DNA of 64,000 nt from Dama dama (Eukaryota; Chordata; Mammalia; Artiodactyla; Cervidae). Each line of letters starts with the position of its first letter. The first letter of the stretch is position 1. The stretch spans positions 2,294,001-2,358,000 of the forward strand of contig NW_026870888.1 in the NCBI RefSeq assembly GCF_033118175.1, in the 5' to 3' direction. The position numbers and the translations under genes were made by a program. A model generated the notes under the pieces. The model was given only the letters and a program-made list of their open reading frames with translations, searched no databases and had not been told where the DNA came from. Below are positions 51,101 through 61,450 of this stretch, piece by piece.

Positions 51101-51325
51101 CTGAACAAACACGTGTCTGGAAGGCCCCTCCCCGTCGTAATTCGAGAATTTATCCCAGGTTCCGGCCGCAACTCGAGAAAAACCATGAGACTTCCCCCTC
51201 GCCGCGAGATGAGGCCCGATTCCCTGCACTGCATGCAGAGCAATTCCGTGTTCCACATCAAACATGAAAGGAGCCTTGATTTCCTTGATGGCACTCCAGA
51301 GAACACCCAAGATCACTGTCTCAAG

Positions 51326-52121
51326 TCTAGAGGGATCCTGAGGTTACTGTAGCAACACGAAAGGGCTCCATGGACCCCAAATCAACTCGAGATGAGAGAT
51401 TCGTCCCTGGCTTCGACTCAAGAGGAATACCCACTTTCCACAAGCACTTCAGGAGGAGGCTACTCTCAGCTACAGGTAGGTGAGAGGGACCCTGAATTTG
51501 TGGCCTCAAGTGGAATGGACACCGAGATGCTCTGACTCGAAGGAAGGCCGGATATCCCTGCAGTGAATTGAAAGCAGGCTCTTCTTGCATCTCCCACGAT
51601 GAAGGGATGTCTGAATCCCCTGTGGAGACCACAGAGAAAGACCTAGTTCTCCGCCTCATCGCGACCGGAGGCCTCACGTCCTTTGAAAACTCGAGAGGTC
51701 CGCGGAGATCAATGCTTCCAAAGGAGATGATGCCTGACTCCTCTTGAAAATGGATAGGAGTCCCAGGATCCCTGTGGCACCTGGAAAGGGACCCTGGGTC
51801 TCCCGCCTCACGTGGCGACGCGTCCCAATGGCCATGCCAAGACTCGAGGAGAATCCCGAGGTGTCCCTCGCACCTAGGCAGGAGTCCTGACGTCGCTGAA
51901 CAAACCCGTGTCTGGAAGGTCCCTCCCCATCGTAACTCGAGAATATACCCCATGTTCCGGCCGCAACTCGAGAAAAACCATGAGACTTCCCCCTCGCCGC
52001 GAGATGAGGCCCGACGCCCCTGCACTGCGTGTAGAGCAATTCCGTGTTCCACATCAAACGTGAAAGGAGCCTTGATTTCCTTGCTGGCACTCCAGAGAAA
52101 ACCCAAGATCACTGTCTCAAG
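51326..52121. repeat. Chimeric monomer
   Basis: The first part (to about 51,840) matches the monomer at 60082. Both share GCTCCATGG, CACTTCAGGAGG, GGAGATGATGCC, GCACCTGGAAAGG and CACGTGGCGACGCG. From about 51,905 on it matches the monomers at 45753 and 42573 instead, with AACCCGTGTC, CTCCCCATCG, CCCCATGTTCC, CCGACGCCCC and TTGCTGGCACTCC. The exchange point lies within about 65 bases, 51,840-51,905. This chimera joins the two copies of the heptamer-spaced block and looks like the product of the crossover that created it. Confidence 0.75.
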
Positions 52122-53207
52122 TCTAGAGGGATCCTGAGGTCACTGTAGCAAAAAGAAAAGGCTCCGTGGACCACAAATCAACTCGAGATGAGACCTTAGT
52201 CCTTGTCTTCGACTCAAGAGGAATATCAACTTTCCACAAGCACCTCAAGAGAAGGCTTCTCTCAGCTACAGGTATGTGAGAGGGACCCTGAATTTGTGGC
52301 CTCAAGTGGAATGGACACCGAGATGCTCTGACTCGAAGGAAGGCCGGATATCCCAACAGTGAATTGAATGCAGGCTCGTCTTGCATCTCCCAAGACGAAG
52401 GGAGGTCTCAATCTCCTGGGGAGACAACAGAGAAAGACCTAGTTCTCTGCATCATCTCGACCTGAGGCCTCACATCCTTTGAAAACTCGAGTGGTCGGCG
52501 GAGATCAATCCTTCCAAAGGAGACGATGCCTGACTCCTCTTGAAAATGGATAGGAGTCCCAGGATCCTTGTGGCACGTCGAAAGGGACCCTGGGTTTCCC
52601 GCCTCACGTGGAGACGCGTCCCAATTTCCATGCCAAGACTCGACGATAATCCCGAGGTGTCCCTCGCACCTAGGCAGGAGTCCTGACGTCGCTGAACAAA
52701 CACGTGTCTGGAAGGGCCCTCCCCGTCGTAACTCGAGAATATACCCCAGGTTTCGGCCGCAAGTCGAGAAAAACAGTGAGACTTCCCCCTCGCTGCGAGA
52801 TGAGGCCCGATCCCCTGTACTGCGTGCAGAGCAATTCCGTGTTCCACATCAAACTTGAAAGGAGCCTTGATTCCCTTGATGGCACTCCTGACGAAACCCA
52901 AGATCACTTTCTCAAGTCTAGAGGGATCCTGAGGTCACTGGAGCAACACGAAAGGCCTCCGTGGACCCCAAATCAACTCGAGATGAGAGCTTAGTCCCTG
53001 GCTTGGACTCAAGAGGAATACCAACTTTCCACAAGCACCTCAAGAGGAGGCTTCTCTCAGCTACAGGTATGTGAGAGGGACCCTGAGTTTGTGGCCTCAA
53101 GTGGAATGGACACGGAGATGCTCTGACTCGAAGTAAGTCCCGATATACCTGCAGTGAATTGAATGCAGGCTCGTCTTGCATCTCCCAAGACGAAGGGATG
53201 TTTGAAT

Positions 53208-53233
53208 CCACAGAGACCACAGAGACCACAGAG
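53208..53233. repeat. Second copy of the 9-bp expansion
   Basis: Same CACAGAGAC expansion as at 47,634-47,659, in the paralogous 801-bp monomer starting at 52917. These two are the only monomers of 801 bp in the window, making this a good junction-independent tag for the duplication. Confidence 0.8.
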
Positions 53234-53899
53234 TAAGACATAGATCTCCGCCTCATCGCAACCGGAGGCCTGGCATCCTTTGAAAACTCGAGAGGTCCAC
53301 GGAGATCAATGCTTCGAAAGGAGACGATGCCTGACTCCTCTTGAAATGGATAGGAGTCCCAGGATCCCTGTAGCACGTGGAAAGGGACCCTGGGTCTCCC
53401 GCCTCACGTGGAGACGCGTCCCAATTGCCATGCCAAGACTCGAAGAGAATCCCGAGGTGTCCCTCGCATCTAGGCAGGAGTCCTGACGTCACTGAACAAA
53501 CACTTGTCTGGAACTGCCCTCCCCGTCGTAAATCGAGAATATACCCCAGGTTCCGGCCCCAACTCGATAAGAACCATGAGACTTCCCCCTCGCCGTGAGA
53601 TGAGGCCCGATTCCCCTGCACTACATGCAGAGCAATTCCGTGTTCCACATCAAACGTGAAAGGAGCCTTGATTTCCTTGATGGCACTCCAGAGAAAACCC
53701 AAGATCACGGTCTCAAGTCTAGAGGGATCCTGAGGTCACTGTAGCAACACGAAAGGGCTCCATGGACCCCAAATCAACTCGAGATGAGAGCTTCGTCCCT
53801 GGCTTCGACTCAAGAGGAATACCCACTTTCCACAAGCACCTCAAGAGGAGGCTTCTCTCAGCTACAGGTATGTGAGAGGGACCCTGAGTTTGTGGCCTC

Positions 53900-56800
53900 A
53901 AGTGGAATGGACACCGAGATTCTCTGACTCGAAGGAAGGCCGGATATCCCTGCAGTGTATTGAATGCAGGCTCGTCTTGCATCTCCCACGACGAAGGGAT
54001 GTCTGAATCCCCTGTGGAGACCACAGAGAAACACCTAGTTCTCCGCCTCATCGCGACCGGAGGCCTCACGTCCTTTGAAAATTCGAGAGGTCCGCGGAGA
54101 TCAATGCTTCCAAAGGAGACGATGCCTGACTCCTCTTGAAAATGGATAGAAATCCCAGGATCCCTGTGGCACGTGGAAAGCGACCCTGGGTCTCCCGCCT
54201 CACGTGGAGACGCGTCCCAATGGCCATGCCAAGACTCGAGGAGAATCCCGAGGTGTCTCTCGCACCTAGCAGGAGTCCTGACGTCGCTGAACAAACACGT
54301 GTCTGGAAGGGCCCTGCCCGTCGTAACTCGAGAATATACCCCAGGTTCGGCCGCAACTCGAGAAAAAACATGAGACTTCCCCCTCGCCGCGAGATGAGGC
54401 CCGATTCCCCTGCACTGCGTGCAGAGAGCAATTCCGTGTTCCACATCAAACATGAAAGGACCCTTGATTTCCTTAATGGCACTCCAGAGAACACCCAAGA
54501 TCACTGTCTCAAGTCTAGAGGGATCCTGAGGTCACTGTAGCAACACGAAAGGGCTCCGTGAACCCCAAATCAACTCGAGATGAGAGCTTCGTCCCTGGCT
54601 TCGACTCAAGAGGAATACCCACTTTCCACAAGCACCTCAAGAGGAGGCTTCTCTCAGCTACAGGTATGTGAGAGGGTCCCTGAGTTTGTGGCCTCAAGTG
54701 AAATGGACACCGAGATGCTCTGACTCGAAGGAAGGCCGGATATCCCTGCAGTGAATTGAATGCAGGCTCGTCTTGCATCTCCCACGACGAAGGGATGTCT
54801 GAATCCCTTGTGGAGACCACAGAGAAAGACCTAGTTCTCCGCCTCATCGCGACCGGAGGCCTCACGTCCTTTGAAAACTCGAGAGGTCGGCGGAGATCAA
54901 TGCTTCGAAAGGAGACGATGTCTGAGTCCTCTTGAAAATGGATAGGAGTCCCAGGATCCCTGTGGCACGTGGAAAGGGACCCTGGGTCTCCCGCCTCACG
55001 TGGAGACGCGTTCCAATTGCCATGCCAAGACTCGAGGAGAATCCCGACGTTTCCCTCGCACCTAGGCAGGAGTCCTGACGTCCCTGAACAAACAGGTGTG
55101 TGGAAGGGCCCTCCTCGTCGTATTTCGAGAATAAACCCCAGGTTCCGGCCGCAATTCGAGAAAAACCATGAGACTTCCCCCTCGCCGCGAGATGAGGCCC
55201 GATTCCCCTGCACTGCGTGCAGAGCAATTCCGTGTTCCACATCAAACATGAAAGGAGCCTTGATTTCCCTGATGGCACTCCAGAGAACACCCAAGATCAC
55301 AGTCTCAAGTCTAGAGGGATCCTGAGGTCACTGTAGCAACACGAAAGGGCTCCGTGGACCCCAAATCAACTCGAGATGAGAGCTTCGTCCCTGGCTTCGA
55401 CTCAAGAGGAATACCCACTATCCACAAGCACCTCAAGAGGAGGCTTCTCTCAGCTACAGGTATGTGAGAGGGACCCTGAGTTTGTGGCCTCAAGTGGAAT
55501 GGACACCGAGATGCTCTGACTCGAAGGAAGGCCAGATATCCCTGCAGGGAATTGAATGCAGGCTCGTCTTGCATCTCCCACGACGAAGGGATGTCTGAAT
55601 CCCCTGTGGAGACCACAGAGAAAGACCTAGTTCTCCGACTCATCGTGACCGGAGGCCTCACGTCCTTTGAAAACTCGAGAAGTCCGCGGAGATCAATGCT
55701 TCCAAAGGAGACGATGCCTGACTCCTCTAGAAAATGGATAGGAGTTCCAGGATCCCTGTGGAACGTGGAAAGCGGCCCTGGGTCTCCCGCCTCACGTGGA
55801 GACGCGTCCCAATGGCCATGCCAAGACTCGAGGAGAATCCCGAGGTGTCCCTCGCACCTAGGCAGGAGTCCTGACGTCGCTGAAGAAACACGTGTCTGGA
55901 AGGGCCCTCCCCGTCGTAACTCGAGAATATACCGCAGGTTCCGGCCCCTACTCGAGAAAAAACATGAGAATTCCCCCTCGCCGCGAGATGAGGCCCGATT
56001 CCCTGCACGGCATGCAGAGCAATTCCGTGTTCCACATCAAACATGAAAGGAGCCTTGATTTCCTTGATGGCACTCCAGAGAACACCCAAGATCACTGTCT
56101 CAAGTCTAGAGGGATCCTGAGGTCACTGTAGCAACAGGAAAGGGCTCCGTGGACCCCAAATCAACTCGAGATGAGAGCTTCGTCCCTGGCTTCGACTCAA
56201 GAGGAATACCCACTTTCCACAAGCACCTCAAGAGGAGGCTTCTCTCAGCTACAGGTATGTGAGAGGGACCCTGAGTTTGTGGCCTCAAGTGGAATGGACA
56301 CCGAGATGCTCTGACTCGAAGGAAGGCCGGATATCCCTGCAGTGAATTGAATGCAGGCTCGTCTTGCATCTCCCACGACGAAGGGATGTCTGAATCCCCT
56401 GTGGAGACCACAGAGAAAGACCTAGTTCTCCACCTCATCGAGACCGGTGGCCTCACGTACTTTGAAAACTGGAGAGGTCCGCGGAGATCAATGCTTCCAA
56501 AGGAGACGATGCCTGAGTCCTCTTGAAAATGGATAGGAGTCCCAGGATCCCTGTGGCACGTGGAAAGCGACCCTGGGTCTCCCGCCTCACGTGGAGACCC
56601 GTCCCAATGGCTATGCCAAGACTCGAGGAGAATCCCGAGGTGTCCCTCGCACCTATGCAGGAGTCCTGACGTCGCTGAACAAACACGTGTCTGGAAGGCC
56701 CCTCCCCGTCGTAATTCGAGAATTTATCCCAGGTTCCGGCCGCAACTCGAGAAAAACCATGAGACTTCCCCCTCGCCGCGAGATGAGGCCCGATTCCCTG

Positions 56801-59800
56801 CACTGCATGCAGAGCAATTCCGTGTTCCACATCAAACATGAAAGGAGCCTTGATTTCCTTGATGGCACTCCAGAGAACACCCAAGATCACTGTCTCAAGT
56901 CTAGAGGGATCCTGAGGTTACTGTAGCAACACGAAAGGGCTCCATGGACCACAAATCAACTCGAGATGAGAGAGTCGTCCCTGGCTTCGACTCAAGAGGA
57001 ATTCCCACTTTCCACAAGCACTTCAGGAGGAGGCTACTCTCAGATACAGGTATGTGAGAGGGACCCTGAGTTTGTGGCCTCAAGTGGAATGGACACCGAG
57101 ATTCTCTGACTCGAAGGAAGGCCGGATATCCCTGCAGTGTATTGAATGCAGGCTCGTCTTGCATCTCCCACGACGAAGGGATGTCTGAATCCCCTGTGGA
57201 GACCACAGAGAAACACCTAGTTCTCCGCCTCATCGCGACCGGAGGCCTCACGTCCTTTGAAAATTCGAGAGGTCCGCGGAGATCAATGCTTCCAAAGGAG
57301 ACGATGCCTGACTCCTCTTGAAAATGGATAGAAATCCCAGGATCCCTGTGGCACGTGGAAAGCGACCCTGGGTCTCCCGCCTCACGTGGAGACGCGTCCC
57401 AATGGCCATGCCAAGACTCGAGGAGAATCCCGAGGTGTCTCTCGCACCTAGCAGGAGTCCTGACGTCGCTGAACAAACACGTGTCTGGAAGGGCCCTGCC
57501 CGTCGTAACTCGAGAATATACCCCAGGTTCGGCCGCAACTCGAGAAAAAACATGAGACTTCCCCCTCGCCGCGAGATGAGGCCCGATTCCCCTGCACTGC
57601 GTGCAGAGAGCAATTCCGTGTTCCACATCAAACATGAAAGGACCCTTGATTTCCTTAATGGCACTCCAGAGAACACCCAAGATCACTGTCTCAAGTCTAG
57701 AGGGATCCTGAGGTCACTGTAGCAACACGAAAGGGCTCCGTGGACCCCAAATCAACTCGAGATGAGAGCTTCGTCCCTGGCTTCGACTCAAGAGGAATAC
57801 CCACTTTCCACAAGCACCTCAAGAGGAGGCTTCTCTCAGCTACAGGTATGTGAGAGGGACCCTGAGTTTGTGGCCTCAAGTGAAATGGACACCGAGATGC
57901 TCTGACTCGAAGGAAGGCCGGATATCCCTGCAGTGAATTGAATGCAGGCTCGTCTTGCATCTCCCACGACGAAGGGATGTCTGAATCCCTTGTGGAGACC
58001 ACAGAGAAAGACCTAGTTCTCCGCCTCATCGCGACCGGAGGCCTCACGTCCTTTGAAAACTCGAGAGGTCGGCGGAGATCAATGCTTCGAAAGGAGACGA
58101 TGTCTGAGTCCTCTTGAAAATGGATAGGAGTCCCAGGATCCCTGTGGCACGTGGAAAGGGACCCTGGGTCTCCCGCCTCACGTGGAGACGCGTTCCAATT
58201 GCCATGCCAAGACTCGAGGAGAATCCCGACGTTTCCCTCGCACCTAGGCAGGAGTCCTGACGTCCCTGAACAAACAGGTGTGTGGAAGGGCCCTCCTCGT
58301 CGTATTTCGAGAATAAACCCCAGGTTCCGGCCGCAATTCGAGAAAAACCATGAGACTTCCCCCTCGCCGCGAGATGAGGCCCGATTCCCCTGCACTGCGT
58401 GCAGAGCAATTCCGTGTTCCACATCAAACATGAAAGGAGCCTTGATTTCCCTGATGGCACTCCAGAGAACACCCAAGATCACAGTCTCAAGTCTAGAGGG
58501 ATCCTGAGGTCACTGTAGCAACACGAAAGGGCTCCGTGGACCCCAAATCAACTCGAGATGAGAGCTTCGTCCCTGGCTTCGACTCAAGAGGAATACCCAC
58601 TATCCACAAGCACCTCAAGAGGAGGCTTCTCTCAGCTACAGGTATGTGAGAGGGACCCTGAGTTTGTGGCCTCAAGTGGAATGGACACCGAGATGCTCTG
58701 ACTCGAAGGAAGGCCAGATATCCCTGCAGTGAATTGAATGCAGGCTCGTCTTGCATCTCCCACGACGAAGGGATGTCTGAATCCCCTGTGGAGACCACAG
58801 AGAAAGACCTAGTTCTCCAACTCATCGTGACCGGAGGCCTCACGTCCTTTGAAAACTCGAGAAGTCCGCGGAGATCAATGCTTCCAAAGGAGACGATGCC
58901 TGACTCCTCTAGAAAATGGATAGGAGTTCCAGGATCCCTGTGGAACGTGGAAAGCGACCCTGGGTCTCCCGCCTCACGTGGAGACGCGTCCCAATGGCCA
59001 TGCCAAGACTCGAGGAGAATCCCGAGGTGTCCCTCGCACCTAGGCAGGAGTCCTGACGTCGCTGAAGAAACACGTGTCTGGAAGGGCCCTCCCCGTCGTA
59101 ACTCGAGAATATACCGCAGGTTCCGGCCCCTACTCGAGAAAAAACATGAGAATTCCCCCTCGCCGCGAGATGAGGCCCGATTCCCTGCACGGCATGCAGA
59201 GCAATTCCGTGTTCCACATCAAACATGAAAGGAGCCTTGATTTCCTTGATGGCACTCCAGAGAACACCCAAGATCACTGTCTCAAGTCTAGAGGGATCCT
59301 GAGGTCACTGTAGCAACACGAAAGGGCTCCGTGGACCCCAAATCAACTCGAGATGAGAGCTTCGTCCCTGGCTTCGACTCAAGAGGAATACCCACTTTCC
59401 ACAAGCACCTCAAGAGGAGGCTTCTCTCAGCTACAGGTATGTGAGAGGGACCCTGAGTTTGTGGCCTCAAGTGGAATGGACACCGAGATGCTCTGACTCG
59501 AAGGAAGGCCGGATATCCCTGCAGTGAATTGAATGCAGGCTCGTCTTGCATCTCCCACGATGAAGGGATGTCTGAATCCCCTGTGGAGACCACAGAGAAA
59601 GACCTAGTTCTCCACCTCATCGCGACCGGAGGCCTCACGTCCTTTGAAAACTCGAGAGGTCCGCGGAGATCAATGCTTCCAAAGGAGACGATGCCTGAGT
59701 CCTCTTGAAAATGGATAGGAGTCCCAGGATCCCTGTGGCACGTGGAAAGCGACCCTGGGTCTCCCGCCTCACGTGGAGACCCGTCCCAATGGCTATGCCA

Positions 59801-60390
59801 AGACTCGAGGAGAATCCCGAGGTGTCCCTCGCACCTATGCAGGAGTCCTGACGTCGCTGAACAAACACGTGTCTGGAAGGCCCCTCCCCGTCGTAATTCG
59901 AGAATTTATCCCAGGTTCCGGCCGCAACTCGAGAAAAACCATGAGACTTCCCCCTCGCCGCGAGATGAGGCCCGATTCCCTGCACTGCATGCAGAGCAAT
60001 TCCGTGTTCCACATCAAACATGAAAGGAGCCTTGATTTCCTTGATGGCACTCCAGAGAACACCCAAGATCACTGTCTCAAGTCTAGAGGGATCCTGAGGT
60101 TACTGTAGCAACACGAAAGGGCTCCATGGACCCCAAATCAACTCGAGATGAGAGAGTCGTCCCTGGCTTCGACTCAAGAGGAATACCCACTTTCCACAAG
60201 CACTTCAGGAGGAGGCTACTCTCAGCTACAGGTATGTGAGAGGGACCCTGAGTTTGTGGCCTCAAGTGGAATGGACACCGAGATTCTCTGACTCGAAGGA
60301 AGGCCGGATATCCCTGCAGTGTATTGAATGCAGGCTCGTCTTGCATCTCCCACGACGAAGGGATGTCTGAATCCCCTGTGGAGACCACAG
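53900..60390. repeat. Tetramer duplication (period 3,182 bp) overlapping the heptamer copy
   Basis: From about 53,900 to 57,080 the sequence recurs at about 57,082 to 60,390. Monomers at 54514, 55310 and 56105 match 57696, 58492 and 59287. The parts of 53718 and 56900 from GAGATTCTCTG onward match each other. Three copies therefore exist of the segment corresponding to 48,940-51,325. Differences I noticed: AGCGGCCC (55,773) versus AGCGACCC (58,955), and GAGACCGGTGG (56,440) versus GCGACCGGAGG (59,622). Confidence 0.85.
56900..57695. repeat. Chimeric monomer at the tetramer junction
   Basis: The first 180 or so bases (GCTCCATGG, GAGAGAGTCG, CACTTCAGGAGG) match the monomer at 60082. From GAGATTCTCTG near 57,100 it matches 53718, including the rare states GTATTGAATG, GAAACACC, GATAGAAATCCC, CACCTAGCAGG (one base lost) and GCAGAGAGCAATT (two bases gained). 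The exchange lies at about 57,050-57,100, again inside a monomer. Confidence 0.7.
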
Positions 60391-60877
60391 AGAAAGACCT
60401 AGTTCTCCGCCTCATCGCGACCGGAGGCCTCACGTCCTTTGAAAACTCGAGAGGTCCGCGGAGATCAATGCTTCCAAAGGAGATGATGCCTGACTCCTCT
60501 TGAAAATGGATAGGAGTCCCAGGATCCCTGTGGCACCTGGAAAGGGACCCTGGGTCTCCCGCCTCACGTGGCGACGCGTCCCAATGGCCATGCCAAGACT
60601 CGAGGAGAATCCCGAGGTGTCCCTCGCACCTAGGCAGGAGTCCTGACGTCGCTGAACAAACACGTGTCTGGAAGGTCCCTCCCCGTCGTAACTCGAGAAT
60701 ATACCCCAGGTTCCGGACGCAGCTCGAGAAAAACCATGAGACTTCCCCCTCGCCGCGAGATGAGGCCCGATTCCACTGCACTGCGTGCAGAGCCATTCCG
60801 TGTTCCACATCAAACATGAAAGGAGCCTTGATTTCCTTGATGGCCCTCCAGAGAACACCCAAGATCACTGTCTCATG

Positions 60878-61449
60878 TCTAGAGGGATCCTGAGGTCACT
60901 GTAGCAACACGAAAGGGCTCCGTGGACCCCAAATCAACTCGAGATGAGAGCTTAGTCCCTGGCTTCAACTCAAGAGGAATACGAACTTTCCACAAGCACC
61001 TCAAGAGGAGGCTTCTCTCAGCTACATGTATGTGAGAGGGACCCTGAGTTTTTGGCCTCAAGTGGAATGGACACCGAGATGCTCTGACTCGAAGTAAGGC
61101 CGGATATCCGTGCAGTGAATTGAATGCAGGCTCGTCTTGCATCTCCCATGACGAAGGGATGTCTGAATCCCCTGTGGAGACCACAGAGAAAGACCTAGTT
61201 CCCCGCCTCATCGCGACCTGAGGCCTCACATCCTTTGAAACCTCCAGAGGTACGCGGACGTCAGTGCTTCAAAAGGAGACGATGCCTGACACCTCTTTAA
61301 TATGGATAGTAGTCCCAGGATTCCTGTGGCAAGTGGCACGGGACCCCTGGTCTCCCCCCTCAGCTGGAGAGGCATCCCAATTGCCCTGCCAAGCCTCGAT
61401 GAGAGTCCCGAGTTGTCGCTCGCATCTAGGCACAAGTCCTGACGTCGCT
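60878..61449. repeat. Truncated, diverged terminal satellite monomer
   Basis: This is 572 bp of a monomer. It ends at TCCTGACGTCGCT, at offset about 571 inside a 31-bp subrepeat. It has A states (CTTAGTCC, CGAAGTAAGG, CCAATTGCC). From about 61,220 on it carries far more substitutions than any interior monomer: CCTCCAGAGGTACG, GGACGTCAGTGC, CTTTAATATGG, GGCAAGTGGCACGG and CCTCAGCTGGAG. Divergence rising towards an array edge is expected, because edge copies rarely take part in homogenising exchange. Confidence 0.85.
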
Positions 61450-61450
61450 C
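61447..61450. other. Junction between the 0.8-kb satellite and the 28-bp minisatellite
   Basis: Satellite reads GACGTCGCT up to 61,449, where the consensus continues GAACAAACACG. The following bases are CTTCACGCTCTTCATA, in register with the 28-bp repeat (CATGCTCTTCATA). GCT at 61,447-61,449 belongs to both repeat consensuses, giving a three-base microhomology at the join. No target-site duplication, poly(A) tail or other linker sequence is seen. Confidence 0.75.

Larger units (their letters stand above)
46548..56990. repeat. Heptamer-spaced duplication (period 5,574 bp)
   Basis: From about 46,548 to about 51,390 the sequence recurs at 52,122 to about 56,960. The six monomers at 46548, 47343, 48144, 48940, 49736 and 50531 are matched in order by 52122, 52917, 53718, 54514, 55310 and 56105, all offset by 5,574 bp. 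Differences I noticed are few: CACGGTGATG versus CACGGAGATG near 47,537, CTCTTTAAATGG versus CTCTTGAAATGG near 47,762, and GGGATCCTGG versus GGGACCCTGG near 49,405. The match ends in the monomers at 51326 and 56900, which are chimeras of different composition. Confidence 0.85.
1..61449. repeat. Satellite I-like tandem array, about 795.6-bp monomer (about 77 copies)
   Basis: Head-to-tail copies in one orientation, with no interruption. Using the marker TCTAGAGGG (or its variant) as phase zero, monomers begin at 413, 1209, 2005, 2800, 3596, 4391, 5187, 5984, 6780, 7576, 8372, 9168, 9963, 10759, 11555, 12350, 13144, 13940, 14736, 15531, 16327, 17121, 17917, 18711, 19506, 20301, 21096, 21892, 22687, 23483, 24278, 25074, 25869, 26665, 27462, 28254, 29050, 29847, 30642, 31438, 32234, 33029, 33824, 34620, 35415, 36211, 37006, 37801, 38597, 39392, 40188, 40983, 41777, 42573, 43368, 44164, 44958, 45753, 46548, 47343, 48144, 48940, 49736, 50531, 51326, 52122, 52917, 53718, 54514, 55310, 56105, 56900, 57696, 58492, 59287, 60082 and 60878. 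Lengths run from 792 to 801, mostly 795 or 796. The 31-bp subrepeats and the length match what is known of ruminant (bovid and cervid) centromeric satellite I. The family name is my inference from that architecture. Confidence 0.9.

Noticed and set aside
46548..57695. Assembly error as explanation for the near-identical long duplications
   Set aside because: Not excluded, but the copies differ at several sites (for example 47,541 versus 53,115, and 55,777 versus 58,959), and chimeric monomers lie at the joins. True duplication is the better reading unless raw long reads disagree.
1..61449. Ribosomal or tRNA genes, endogenous retrovirus or LINE/SINE fragments in the GC-rich array
   Set aside because: No tRNA-like promoter boxes with cloverleaf, no rRNA core motifs, no LTR ends, poly(A) tails or reverse-transcriptase motifs were seen; the satellite register accounts for all bases.
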